This document shows positions 48,424 to 60,091 of a stretch of DNA of 64,000 bases, one piece after another. Position numbers and translations under genes: made by a program. Location of the stretch: the NCBI GenBank assembly GCA_027625915.1, contig JANTQA010000063.1:248001-312000 (forward strand). Reading direction: 5' to 3'. The notes beneath the pieces were generated by a model. It worked only from the letters and a program-made list of their open reading frames with translations. It was not told the DNA's origin and did not search any database. The stretch's first letter is position 1; the number at the start of each line of letters is the position of its first letter. The stretch comes from Anaeramoeba flamelloides. Its lineage: Eukaryota > Metamonada > Anaeramoebidae.

Positions 48424-48865
48424 TAGAACTAGAACTAGAACTAGAACCAGACTTCGAACCTGAACCAGAACTAGATCTAGAACTTGAGTTTGAATTTAAA
48501 GTTTGTTTTTCTTTTTCTTTTTCTTTTTCCTTTTCATTTTCATTTTCCGTTACTTTAACATTTTCATCTTCTTTCTTTTTTTCATTTTCTTTTGATTTGT
48601 TTTCACTTTTAATTTTCTTGTTAAAAGTTTCCAGATATTGCACCAAAGTTGAGGTGTCAACACTAAACTGTTTGTTCCATGACTCTAAAAGATCTTTTGT
48701 TGGAGATTCGTATTTTTGCTTTTTAAGCCATGAGCCAATATAATTCTTTTGTTCTTCCGTAATTTTACCATCATAACTTTTACGAATGATTTCGAAACCA
48801 GGTAATTGATCACCGTTTCCGTTTGAAGGTGTTTCTTTTCTTTTTCTTAGGTTTGTGTTGGTCAT
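44696..48865 (-). CDS. CWC22: Pre-mRNA-splicing factor CWC22, two exons
   Basis: Spliceosome component that escorts eIF4A3 to introns for exon-junction-complex loading. Exon 1 is 48865-48025 (ATG at 48865, the first in frame); intron 48024-46309 (1,716 nt, GTAAAT..CTCTAG); exon 2 is 46308-44696. The joined protein is 817 aa. YVPPWKLKKIQQEI through QRMMWDALNKSINGLINKLN (about 213-255) matches human YIPPAKLRMMQ..SWEALKKSINGLINKVN. The intron falls inside the MIF4G domain exactly where human RSVLQAQSASPIFTHVY aligns with IRSIMTAQEAAPKFSDIY. MIF4G continues to about 430. An acidic Ser/Gly/Glu linker fills about 485-535. MA3 (RRTIYLTIMSSASFEEC) spans about 543-661 and ends DPRNTRFAINFFTSIELG. Poly-Ser/Gly tracts fill about 750-817 and also lie N-terminally at 123-167. 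Residues 35-92 form an extra helical block not seen in human CWC22. Confidence 0.95.
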
Positions 48866-49962
48866 TCTTTTCAAACAAAAAAATTATGTAAAATAAAAAA
48901 GCAAAAAAATAAAATCATTTTTTTTTTAGATCTTTTCCAAATAGCTGACATTCAGAAGAACAAAGAATTTTAGTATATTTTATCTTCGATTTTGTGGTTT
49001 AGATTTGTAAAATTTTCTGGATTATTGCTCAAAATTGAGAGACAAATAATTTTAGATCTTGGTTACTCGACAAAGAAAATCTCTAAAAAATAGTTTTTTA
49101 TTGAGGTTCATATTTAAGGAAGAGTAACCTTCTTGTTTTATTGATTTTTGTTTGATCATTGAATTTTTGATTTCGTGAGGCATCTGAATTTGTCCTCCTT
49201 GGCAAGTAAATGTGTGGATTTGAATTATGAAAAATATTCAATTTCAAATCATTCGGATTTGAAGAGTTTAATGGCTTTACGATAAAAAATACTCTTAAAC
49301 AGAAAGAAGTAATGTTACAACCACTTTTTAGAATCATTTATCATATTCAAATGAGTATAAAAATATTCGACACTTTTTTTTATAAGTAACTGATACTTGA
49401 CAATTACCCTTCAATTGTGTTCCAAAGTTATTATTATTCTATAGTAAAAGAAAAATATCACTTACAGGAAAGAATTAGTAGTTGTTTTTTTTTCTTTATT
49501 TTTCACAACTTGTAACTTCTCTTATTTATATTTTCACTATTGCATATAGTCATTTTGTTATTTGTTGAAAATTTGTTAGAATATAGAGTAACAACCAAAC
49601 CATGATCTAAATTTAGAACCCCGCCTAAAAAAACAATTATTCACAAAAAAATATCTGAGAATTATTGATGAATTGTACTTGGAAATAAAAGCTTCCCCCC
49701 TAGGACTCACATATTTTTTCAATAGAATAAAAATTCATTCCTTTATTTCTAATTAATTACTTTTATTTTCGAGGAGATTTGAAAGTCCAAAAAGAAAGTT
49801 TTTGTTTTTACTCCACTTAATCTTACAACAAAAAAAAAAAAATCTTTAATCAACTTTGAAGTTAATCAACATCAAAAATGATTGGTCTCTTTTTCTTTTC
49901 TTTTCTTTTCATATTTTAAAATTTTCCCTCATTTTACCCTAAGAAAAATAAATTTAAACAAT

Positions 49963-49984
49963 CCCCCCCCCCCCCTCCCCCCCC
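49963..49984 (+). other. C-rich tract (C13-T-C8)
   Basis: An isolated 22-base C tract in DNA that is otherwise overwhelmingly A and T. The opposite strand could form a G-quadruplex and this strand an i-motif. It lies about 1.1 kb upstream of the CWC22 start. Confidence 0.85.
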
Positions 49985-51989
49985 TCAAATAATAAAAAAA
50001 AACTAGAAGTGTTTTTGATTTCATATATTTGGTTTCACTTTTTTCTTGAAATTTTTCCAAGTTTATTTAAGATATATTTGTTTAAAATGGGTTGATATTG
50101 CTTATTCTACCAGGTTGAATTGTTGCAGAATTTATACTTTAACCCAAACACCACAACTTAAAATTATCTAATAAAAAAAATTTACTTGATCTAAATGAGA
50201 TTTTTGACAATTTTATAACTACATTAACTAAATAATTATACATTCTTAATTCTCTAATCTGTTATAAAGAGACTGTAAAATTATTTAACTTTATTAAAAC
50301 CCAATTTTCTTAAAAAAATATTACTATATCTTTATTATCGAATATATTTTAAATTCCAGTCAAATTTTATTAAATTTGAATAAATTATTAAATTATGTAA
50401 AATTTTATAATAAATTTACCATTTATTTTTATTCCTTTTATTTTAAAAATACATGGAATTACTTTATTTTCGTTATCAATAGTTTATCTTTAGAAACTTT
50501 CAAGAAATAGATTTTAATTTGTGCTTTTGGTATAAAGTTTTGTATTTTATGTTATTTTATAGTTGATGTGAACTCGGAATACAAAATAAAGAGTATTTCG
50601 AAGGGTTTAATAGATAATAAAATTATTTTTAAACAGTAATTTCCAACTGTTATCATTATTTAATATGTATAAGTGTTATATCACAATATTAACTTGGTAG
50701 AAAATATTTAACCAAGAGTTAAAAATATAAATTTATTAGTTAATAGTATTCATTTAGAACATTTTTTCATATATTAATTTTATATTTGTTAAACTTACTG
50801 TAAAAATGTCCCTTTTCTTGTGATACTTGAATAAATTTTGCTAATAATAATTTTTAAAAATAAAATTTATATTATATTTATATTTATCTATATCAAAAAT
50901 TACTAAATATTTTACTTAAATTTTACAGTTTTATATAAATTATATCAAACTTTGCAGGTAAAATATATTATTTTTTATTTCACATAGTCTCAATAATGTA
51001 TTCAAAAATATATAAAGTTCTGTATTTGTTAAGAAATATTCATTTGTTTTCCATTATGATGTTTGAAATAATATTACTTCCTTAATAAAAAAAATATTCA
51101 AAGAATAATTATTAAAGAAAAAAACATATATCAACCATTTTTGGATTATTAGATATTTTGATTCAAAGATTTTTTGATCAAAAAATTTAACAAATAATCC
51201 AGAAAAAAATAAGAAATTTAAATTATTATTATTATTATTTTTTTTTTTTTTTTTTTTTTTTTGGTATTTCTATTGATGTTATTCCAATTATATCTAGGTA
51301 TATTAATACGTTGAACGGGATTTGTATAGTGTTTGAACATACTTTGGATAAAACTGGTAAAATATAAATCTTTATTTTCATAATTTTTAAATTAAATTTC
51401 CAAATTTCATATATAAAAGATGTTTTTAAAAACCCCAAGATTGTTCCTTAGTATTCTCTTTTATATATACTTTCTTTTTTTTTCATTTATTGTTTTTTTT
51501 TTTAGATATAAACTAAATTCCAATGTTATGTACATCTTTTAAACATTTAAAAGAATAAAATTACTATACTTCAAATTCAATTTAGAGATTATTTTTATTT
51601 TACAAACTATCTCGTTTTTTGTCTAATCAGTTTTTTTTTTTTCAGTTACTTATTTTTTTATTAGATTTGTAATTTGTCATTTAATGGTTGATATAAGGTT
51701 AATGTTTAGTTTTTTGAATTGAAAAATTGCTTAAATTTTGTTTAGGTTGCCTAATCGTTTAATCGGTCAACAATTGTTGGTGAAATTACATCAAATTAAT
51801 TTAAACAAAACCAGAATTTACAACTTTTAACCAATCAAAATTTAATTTTTGAAAATAAAAGCTAAATTAATCATTTTGTGAAAGAATAGCTCAAATTAGG
51901 GGAAAGTTATTAAATTTGAAATTTGGTAAAATTTTTCAAATTAGGTCAAATTCTCATTATTTTCAAAATAGTCAATTCCATTGAAATAA

Positions 51990-52340
51990 ACTAAATTTCA
52001 TAATAAATGGCCCACCTTACATTTGAATAATGAATTGCTTTTGTATCTTTTTGAAGTTTTTCATCTCACAATGAAAAGTTTGCAAATAAATCATTTTTTC
52101 TCTTTTTTATTTTTTCAACAGTGTTTTGTTAAAATGGAAAATGAAAATGAAAAATTGGAAAGAAGTAACAGATAAATTAATGAAAAATTTGGTTTCAAAT
52201 ACGAAAAAGAGATTAGATTTAGTTATTCAAATGGAAGTAGAATAGATTAATGTGTTTTTTTACTTTTTTAAATTTTCTATTTTTCATGTAATGCTTCTAA
52301 CAAAATAAATGTTCAATTTTTTTCAACGGTTTTTTTTTAT
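51990..52340 (+). repeat. Dispersed repeat family F, copy 2
   Basis: Inverted partner of 4440-4775. Its short frame reads MKMKNWKEVTDKLMKNLVSN and stops after about 35 codons. Compared with copy 1 the codon differences mostly change residues, so selection on a protein is not evident. A TTTTTTCAACAG stretch precedes the frame and resembles a splice acceptor. Confidence 0.7.
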
Positions 52341-53129
52341 TTTTTTTTCTTTTATTTTTAGACAAAAAATAAATATCTCTTGAGTATAGTATTGAATATT
52401 AAAATCTAAATTTTTATATTATAATAGAAAAATTCAATTATTAAAAATATTTTTCTTTAAAATTTGATTTTTAATGGACCAATTATTATGAAAGATAGTT
52501 TATATTGTCTGTGTGTATAAAAAACCCTTTACTAGGATATAAGGTAGGTTAAAATATGTTATAGTAGTTTAGAGTATATTAGAGTAGGTTTTGGTGGTTT
52601 TAATGGTACACTAGAAAATTTTGGCAAGGAATATGAAAAAGTAATATTAAGAGCCGAAGTAGACTTTTACAACTTGATATAAGTGACAAAATATTAAAAA
52701 AATTTACATTTAACTTTTGGTGTTAACATTGATTTTCGTACAAAATTTTAAAAATATTTACTATTCATAATTTCAATATTTTGAATATTCTACGATTTGA
52801 GTAATAAAATACTATCAATCACGAAATAATCTTTTTGATTTTTCCTCCCACAATTATAAAAACCATTAAAAACAATCCTACTTATAATAATAATCAAGAA
52901 ACTCTTCAAAACTATGAAAAAATTAATTTGACCAATTTTGAAGTTTAATAATATACCTCAGATTAGAGCTATCCACTGAATAAAATATTAAATATTTTTT
53001 ATAAATTATAATATAGACAAAACAAAAAAAATAAATAATTAAAAATACGAATAAAATCAATTGTGTGTTAAAAACAATATAGAATATAACACAAAAATGC
53101 ATTGATCAATTTGTTTAAAATTCTAGTTG

Positions 53130-53420
53130 GATTATTGATCCATCAAAGGTCAGATACTTTATAACTATTTTTATTTGAGTTCATGTATTTTGAAAAACTC
53201 AACTTTAACCTAATAATAATCTATTTTTGAAAAAAAATCGATTGAACGAAAAAAGTTACCTAATTCAAAAAATGAAATGAAAACAGAAAACTAAAAGATG
53301 AAAAAATGAATTTAATATTTTTCAAAAATCAAAATTATTTCCAATTTGAATGAAATTATATTATTTTCATGGTTTAGGCCATTTTAACTGTGTTGAAAAT
53401 TTTGAATTATAGTTTATTTT
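53130..53420 (+). repeat. Dispersed repeat family H, partial copy 3
   Basis: Corresponds to the right half of the 7815-8375 copy: TATTTGAGTTCATG, GAAAACTAAAAGATGAAAA-like and TTCAAAAATCAAAATTATTT blocks in order. It lies 150 bp left of a family G copy. Confidence 0.6.
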
Positions 53421-53569
53421 TTCAATAATGAAAAATATAAAATTTCTTTCTCATAAAAGAAAAAATTCAATTTAAAAAAATGTTTTAAAGTATCGATTCA
53501 TTACGGTTTAAAATATTTTTCTTAAGGGGATTAAAAAATTTGTAATTTTTATGAGTGCTTAATAACAAT

Positions 53570-54150
53570 CAACAACCAACCAACCAATGGAAAGTGCGAT
53601 TGATCTCAAAAAATCTAAAATCAAAAAGATAAAATTTTTCAAAAAAATACCAAGAAAGCGACACTTAATTTTCAATTCGAATGGTTCTGAATTATAATTT
53701 TGTAAAACAACTGTGTTCTTTTTGAAGTGTCACTCTTTGGCTTTTTTTGATCTCAAAGATTATTTTTTCTATTCTCAAATAAGTTTTCATTTTTCTCAAG
53801 AAAGTTATAAAAATCCTTACTTTGTCAAATATCGAGAGTTACAATCTAACTAAATTTTAGTTAAATTGAATAATATTGATTGTGTTCTTAAACAAAACAA
53901 TTTATGATAAATTGAAGAACTTTAACCCTTTAGAAATATACATAAAAAACAATTTTTATGTTTTTCATTTTAATTTTTAGCTAATAGAGGTTCCCTTATA
54001 ATTTTTTTTTTTTAATTCAAATTTTTTCCAAAAGAAGATCCAATGAAATTTTTTTTTTTGTTAGTTAATTTTGTCAATCAAAAGAAAGCCAATTTCACAG
54101 ATCATTTTAGTACCAAGCCACTCCTTGAGTATGGATCAAATCTATGGAAA
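53570..54150 (-). repeat. Dispersed repeat family G, copy 2
   Basis: Inverted partner of 6250-6840, aligned by eye across about 580 bases with indels. It has an internal inverted pair (AAGCGACACTTAATTTTC and TGAAGTGTCACTCTTTGGC) as in copy 1. Confidence 0.65.
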
Positions 54151-54358
54151 CTGACTTGACCCTTAATTTATTTTATTTTTTTAATTTGAGAGAAATTTCT
54201 TTTCTCAACTTTCTTATAAGTCAACAATTAAGATTTTGAAGATCCTATTAATTTTACAAATTGGCTATACATTTAATTGTGAAGGGATTGACACCTATCA
54301 AACGGGAGTCTAAGATTAAAGTAAGTTGTTTGTAATTATATGTATATGAAGAAGATCA

Positions 54359-54522
54359 TACTGGTACTTGAATTCTAAATGGGAAAATATTTTAACTTCC
54401 TTTTCCAGATTTTTCTTTAATTAAAAGAGTTAATAAAAGAAGTAGTTGATCTATGTTCTCTTAAAAAAGAGAAATTAAAAATGAAGTGAAATTGGTAGCA
54501 TTATCAAATTCAAATACAAGTA
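54359..54522 (+). mobile_element. Family B MITE, copy 3
   Basis: Starts TACTGGTACTTGAATTCTAA, then ATGGGAAAA and AACTTCC. The right end is a diverged complement (TACTTGTATTTGAATTTG). 164 bp, more decayed than copies 1 and 2. Confidence 0.6.
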
Positions 54523-55227
54523 AAATATTAATACCCCTTACACAAGTTCAAACCTTCTCAATTTCTGAACTACAGAAAAATCGATTAGAGCATATAATCT
54601 ACTGTTTTATTCACAAAGTTCGAGTTTTTTTAGCCAAATTTTTAAAATTATGATAAAATGGCTTTTGGATTTATGATCAAAAATATCTTATAAAAATCAG
54701 TTTGGATATTAAATATTATTTTGAACCAAGATTTATCAAAGTACCAAAAGAAAGTGTTTATTTTTCAAATACTTTTCAACACAAATAAAAGTAAATACAA
54801 AATTAATAAATACCCTTAAATTTTCTCTGACCTTTGTTAAAATGTTTACAATAAATTTGTTTAGTGTTTAGTCAGAGCTTTTTAATTTAATAGTAAAACA
54901 AAGCAAAATTTGGTGGATTCTAGTTGTTTTTCTTTTGATAGGATATAATAGAACTCAACTCAAAATTCTAATAAAACCATAAGATTCTTTAAACAAAAAT
55001 ATTTTGAGATCTTTCAAGAATCTACTTTCAACAAATAAACAAACAAAGAGAATTAAAAGAAAAATAGAATGAAACTAACCCCTTTTTTTGAATTTTATAA
55101 ACAGACAGATTTTGATCTTGAAGCCTATTTTTGTTTGTTAAAGGGTGAATAAATAATTCTAAAGCAAAAGTCAAACAAAAAGACCAAATTAATTTCATTT
55201 TTTTTATTTATATCATTTGATATTATA

Positions 55228-56154
55228 ATGAGTGAAAACTTATTTTTAGCTATTTCAGGATTAATTGGTGCTGGAAAAACAACTTTAGCAACTGCTCTAG
55301 GAGTTGTCACAAGACTAAAGGTATTTTATGAACCTGTAGTACAAAATGCATTTCTGGAAGACTTTTTTAGGGATATGAAAAGATACTCTTTCCCTTTACA
55401 AATATATTTGTTGAATAATAGATTTAGACAACAACAACAAATCATTTGGTCTGGTCAAGGAGGCATTGTTGATCGTAGTATTTATGAAGTATTTTTTTTT
55501 CTTCAAAAGTTTTTGTTTTTTATTTTTTCTCCTTTTTGATACCTTTTGCAAAGGAAACACAAAAATTTTTTCCCAAATTTAACGACTTTCCCAAAGGCAA
55601 GAACGTTGTTGTGGAATTAGGTTTTTACTAATTTTTTTCAGACAAGTGATTATTTCTTTGTATGAATTAATCCACTTTTGGTTAATCTTTTCTTTACCTG
55701 ACTTTTTTTTTTTTTTTTTTTTTTTTTCTAATTCACCATCAAAAAGGACGCAATATTTTGTAAAGTATTGTATGAGGACGGAATGATGGAAGACCGAGAA
55801 TACGAAACCTATGTGAATTTATTTAATAATATGTCTAATTTCATTCGAAAACCTGATTTCATTGTTCATCTTGACGTCTCACCTGAACAAAGTCTTGAAA
55901 GAATTAAAAAACGATCAAGGAATATGGAATCGACAATCAGTCTTGACTATCTCAAAAAATTGCATAACGGCTATGAAGATTTTATTGGTAAAATCTCAAA
56001 AACGATCCCTGTTCTTCGAATTGATTGGAAAAAGTATGGATCACCAATCGAAATGGCCCAAGTAATTAAAGAAAAGCACGAGTCGCTAAAGCAAATAATT
56101 GATGTTAATCTTGAAGTAGAAATGAAAAGGATTTCTCAAAAGAAAAAAAAATAA
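55228..56154 (+). CDS. Deoxynucleoside kinase (dAK/dGK type), two exons
   Basis: Phosphorylates deoxynucleosides to monophosphates in DNA precursor salvage. Exon 1 is 55228-55488 and exon 2 is 55747-56154, with a 258-nt intron GTATTT..AAAAAG; the joined protein has 222 aa, usual for this family. The P-loop GLIGAGKTT is at 11-19. FYEPVVQNAFLEDFFRDMKRY matches the family's FLEPV.ENPFLE.FY.D..R. The DRSIYED motif (82-88) spans the intron, falling between E87 and D88. MMEDREYETYVNLFNNM..KPDFIVHLDVSPEQSLERIKKRSR includes the phosphate-lid arginines. The relaxed active site does not let me choose adenosine, guanosine or broader specificity. No targeting peptide is visible, so it is likely cytosolic. 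Bacteria and several protists have close forms, and the intron shows it is a settled nuclear gene. Confidence 0.93.
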
Positions 56155-58462
56155 ACGACTAAATCTCTCCAGGAGAAAAAAAGACTTTTTTGTTTATTTT
56201 GGGGATTAAAAAAGAATCCAAAAAAGTTTTGAATCATAATCAAATTTGAACCTTGATTAATTTTCGTTTTTAATATATAAAAAAAGAAACAATAAAGGTT
56301 AAATGGCCTTTTTTAAATATCTTTGATTGTTGTGCTTTTTGGTTTGCAAGATTCTAGTATAATTCGTGATCTATTTTTCAGCTTATTTTTTTTAAATTAA
56401 TATTTTCATTTTAAACTCAATACTTTTACAATCTTCATAATAACAAAAATAATCCACTTTTTTTTATGTAAGGGTTATTGTTTAAACTATTCGTATTAAA
56501 TTGTTCGGTTTCTGATGTGTGTATATATGAATGAGAGTTTTAGTGTATTGTTAGGTTTAATTTAAATTTTTTTTTTTCTGAATTAATATTTCTTTAAGAA
56601 GAAAAAAAGGATACCTCTGAACTTAAATCAGATATTCCCAAAAAAATAAATTGGCATTACTTTTCTTTGTTTTGTAAAAATAAAAAAGTATTTTTCACTA
56701 AAAATGTATTTTATGAAGATTAAAAGCGTGACATTTTATACCCATTAAAATTTTTTCTTGAAAATATATCCATTTTCAATTAAAAAACTTAGAATCTTCT
56801 TATTCTTAATAATTTCAAAATTTTATCATTTTCAATATAGCTCATGAAACTGCTTTAAAATTGTTAAAACATCAAAGATACTGGATTGGATAGAAAAATT
56901 AATCAAAAAGGTTAGTCACAAGATGAGAATCGGTTTTAATTATTTCAAAAGGTAATTAAAATTTATTAAATGTGTGTACCTTTTAGAATGAAAGTCTCTC
57001 AAGACCCTTGTTGTTGTTTTTTTTTTTTGTTTGTTTAAAAGTTTGGTTGGTCATGGGGGAAGCAATTTCGTAAAAAGAATAATCAAATTTTAGTTTTTAC
57101 AAAAGAAGTTTTTTTTTTATTTTAAAGTTTTGTTTGTCAAGTTAAGTATACTTGTTGACACCGAAAAAAAAAATATTTATTTTGAAAAAATTATTTTTTT
57201 TTGAATCTTTGCTTCTGATAACACTTTTAAAAGACTAAGATTTGTAAATCTGAATACTTTTTTATTTTTATTCATATTTTAAGTATTTTTCTTTTTCTCT
57301 TTTTTAATTTGATAATTTTTCTTTAATTGCTCCTTTCTCTAAATAAATAAAAAAAAAATCTGAATACTTTTTCAAATTTCAGGTTATGTATTCAGGGTAA
57401 TTTATGGGTTTGTGTATTATTGAATTTTCTTTGAAAGGGGAAATAGAATTTCTTATAAAAAAACACTTTTTTTTGAACATGAAGAGTTATATTAATTTCT
57501 GAAGAGATCAAAAAAAAAAATACTTATTGTTCCATTTGCATTTTTATGTTTTCAGGAATAGAAACTTTTGCTATGAATTATTCACATTTTTTTCTGAAAA
57601 TTTCCTTTGAGGATATTAACTCTATAATTTGGTGTCTGTTTTTTAATCTAGATAAGAGAATTAGATCGTGAATAAATTGAAAGAATTTGTTAATGGGGTT
57701 CAATTTAACCTTACTAGCGTAAAAACATTTTCTAAAATGGGAAAGTGGTATATTTTAAATTAACCCTTACCAAAAGTAAAATCAAGTTAGCTCAATTATA
57801 TTATGCCAATTTTTGAATTCTTCTTTGTTTGTAATATCGATCTAATTTTTCTTTTAATATTGAAAATCTCGAAATAGGAATCAAATATTTAATTTTCATA
57901 ATTTGTGTAAAAAAATTGAAAGGTAAAGTTAAAATCTTTTCCGAAAATTTCACTAACAGATTTTCATATTTTTTCCACAATTTATTACTATTTATTTCTC
58001 TTTATTTCTAATACAATATTTTTGAGAAAATAATATTAAATATCGATTTAACTAACCATATTTTTTTGTTAATCCTCAATATTTTTATTCGTTTATTATT
58101 AAAAAATTAAACAGTCAAAATACGTAAAATGTAAAAAAGTTAAAATAAATTAACAAAAAAAAAGATCTAAAAGAGATATTGTCAATGGGTACAATGCTAT
58201 TTTTCATATTTTTCAATCCACAAATCATTAATCTCATTTTCCAAAATTGGAGAACCAATTAGTCAAAAAAAAAAATCAATTATTTTAATTATTTATTCAT
58301 ATTTATTTGTTTTTATTGTTAGACAGATATATATTTAGATATATATATATATATATATATATATCTAATAGAAAATATATTTAGATATTTAAAAGAAAAA
58401 CATAAGGCAGAAAGCTAAAAAATTAATTTTTGGAAAATAAAAATAAGAGAAGAATCATTTTA
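56155..58462. other. Gene-free AT-rich stretch between two convergent genes
   Basis: Nothing gene-like is seen in 2.3 kb. The stretch ends in an AT palindromic microsatellite (58335-58368). I found no copies of the dispersed repeat families here. Confidence 0.55.
58335..58368. repeat. AT microsatellite forming a perfect palindrome
   Basis: TTAGAT, a long AT run and ATCTAA make a self-complementary block about 95 bases beyond the stop of the PIP-box protein gene. A second TTTAGATAT lies just right. Confidence 0.8.
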
Positions 58463-60091
58463 TCAATTTTTTTTCAAACTTTTATTTTTCTCTGGACTTA
58501 AAACGTGTTTTATAATCTGGGAAGCGGGAATAAATTTACTATACAAAGGTGGTGCTGAAATATAATCATAAACTGGCTGTGAAAGAGAGATCTTGTTATT
58601 AATGCTATTACTTTTCAATGGTGATTGGACTTTTTTTTGGTGGATTCTTTTAATTTTAATATCCCTATAGAATAATTTATTTGATTGGGTTGGGCTAGTT
58701 AATAATTTTTTATTATTCTCATTTTTTCCGACTTGATCGGATTGCTGTTGTTCTTGGGTTTTTGTTTTAAAAAAGTCTGTGATTTTGCTTTGGTTCGGAT
58801 CGAATCTTGATCTTTTTCTTTTATTTTTTTCCCAATTTTCCTTTTTATAAAAGTTAGCTTGCTTCCACCATGAGCTGTTATCGATAATGTCTTCCAAATG
58901 TGATTCTATATAATTCCAGCATTCTAGTGTGATCTTTTTCTTTTCAATTATTTGCTGGTCTTTATTTTTTGGGAAATTGGGGCTGTTGAAAACATTCTTT
59001 CGATCCACAACATATTGCTTATTATAGATACCAGATCTGTGGTACCAAATTGCAGTTCTTAATTGTTGTTCATTAAATTTGTTATATATTCTTAATTTTA
59101 ATTTATTTATTAATTGTCCCACACAATGATAATCTATTGCTTCTTTAAACTTATCCCAAGGAGTTAGGATCTTTTTAAATGCTATTTTACCATTAGAACT
59201 AATTAAATTTGTTTGAAGTTTGGTGTCGGAGCTGTTTGGGCATAATTTGTTTTGAATTTGCGTTTCCTCGGGGAAAAGTGGGATGATCGACAGAATTCGT
59301 TCAGAACAACCAAGCGAATATTGCGAACCTAAAAATTTGTACCAAGACTCTTGGTAATTCTTCAATCTATTATACCAAGTTACGATGGCACCCATAAGCA
59401 TATTTTGATCTCCCTCCATTCCCCCATATGCCGCTCTGATTAGTAAGGTTCCAACCAAAGTTTGTTGTTGTGAATTTAATGTCCATTTGCTTTCAATTGG
59501 ATCGTTTTCTTTTGTGTTTTTTTCTTTTTCAATTTCCTCTTCGTCGTTTGTGAGCTGCTTTACAATTAGTGCTTGGATAAATTTCTGATCCCATTCAAAA
59601 TTTAGATGATCATGATAACCAGACAAGGCAGCAAGATAAGTAATTTCTAAAATCCTAAGGATCTGTGCTCTTGTTGGTTTCCAACCGTTACATGTGGCAA
59701 CCATCATCCAAACAAGAAAAGAATATCCACAATGATCCAAGACACTGTCTTCTACTAGTATTATGGGCAAACGCCGAATAAAGGAGTCAAAGTCTTGAAC
59801 CATCATTTGTACCGACAAACGCACAACACTTTCTGCTAACCTCCTCCTGACACATTTCTGAATTGAAGACTTTATGATGTTGATATTGTAATACTCCGAC
59901 ACAGTCGGTAACACATCTTCTTGGATCGGCTTTTGGGTTGTAGAGACCCTTAAATACACCTTTTTCTTTACCCAAGATCCTCGAAGATTGATCGATTGGT
60001 ATGACCATTGTTCGTTATTGAAATGAACAAAGCTCTTGCTGAAACAAAATTTAACTTCGTTTGTTGATGTTAAATGTAAATTCGCATACAT
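58463..60091 (-). CDS. Unrecognised nuclear-type protein with PCNA-interaction box
   Basis: I do not recognise the family. From the first in-frame ATG (60091) the protein has 542 aa and ends in TGA, the only gene here not ending in TAA. The open frame continues 37 codons upstream to 60202 without another ATG, so a 5' exon is possible. Residues about 106-155 look like a conserved core: RRLPIILVEDSVLDHCGYSF, LVWMMVATCNGW, then a helix ending AALSGYHDH. A second ordered block, TLVGTLLIRAAYGGMEGDQN with AIVTWYNRL, is near 211-243. A basic KRKRSR (424-429) directly precedes QSKITDFF (434-441), which fits the PCNA-binding consensus Q-x-x-hydrophobic-x-x-aromatic-aromatic. The last 100 residues are Lys/Asn/Gln-rich. 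A role at replication or repair sites is inferred only from the PIP box and basic stretch. Confidence 0.7.
   Translation of the reverse strand: MYANLHLTSTNEVKFCFSKSFVHFNNEQWSYQSINLRGSWVKKKVYLRVSTTQKPIQEDVLPTVSEYYNINIIKSSIQKCVRRRLAESVVRLSVQMMVQDFDSFIRRLPIILVEDSVLDHCGYSFLVWMMVATCNGWKPTRAQILRILEITYLAALSGYHDHLNFEWDQKFIQALIVKQLTNDEEEIEKEKNTKENDPIESKWTLNSQQQTLVGTLLIRAAYGGMEGDQNMLMGAIVTWYNRLKNYQESWYKFLGSQYSLGCSERILSIIPLFPEETQIQNKLCPNSSDTKLQTNLISSNGKIAFKKILTPWDKFKEAIDYHCVGQLINKLKLRIYNKFNEQQLRTAIWYHRSGIYNKQYVVDRKNVFNSPNFPKNKDQQIIEKKKITLECWNYIESHLEDIIDNSSWWKQANFYKKENWEKNKRKRSRFDPNQSKITDFFKTKTQEQQQSDQVGKNENNKKLLTSPTQSNKLFYRDIKIKRIHQKKVQSPLKSNSINNKISLSQPVYDYISAPPLYSKFIPASQIIKHVLSPEKNKSLKKN

Larger units (their letters stand above)
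48866..55227. other. Gene-free AT-rich stretch with dispersed repeats
   Basis: No gene is supported in 6.4 kb. It holds a C-rich tract at 49963-49984, T run 51239-51262, repeat copies at 51990-52340, 53130-53420, 53570-54150 and 54359-54522, and a short G/T-skewed piece at 52530-52600. The frame at 49098-49337 (79 codons) has slightly better composition than the rest but no ATG-anchored family signal. Confidence 0.55.

Noticed and set aside
48345-48743. 132-codon plus-strand frame with EPEPEPELELEL repeats
   Set aside because: Antisense reading of the Ser/Gly/Lys-rich N-terminal part of CWC22.
4440-54150. One large inverted duplication linking 4.4-6.8 kb with 52-54 kb
   Set aside because: Families F and G are each inverted between the two regions, but their order does not reverse as a single inversion or palindrome would require. 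Independent dispersed insertions fit better.
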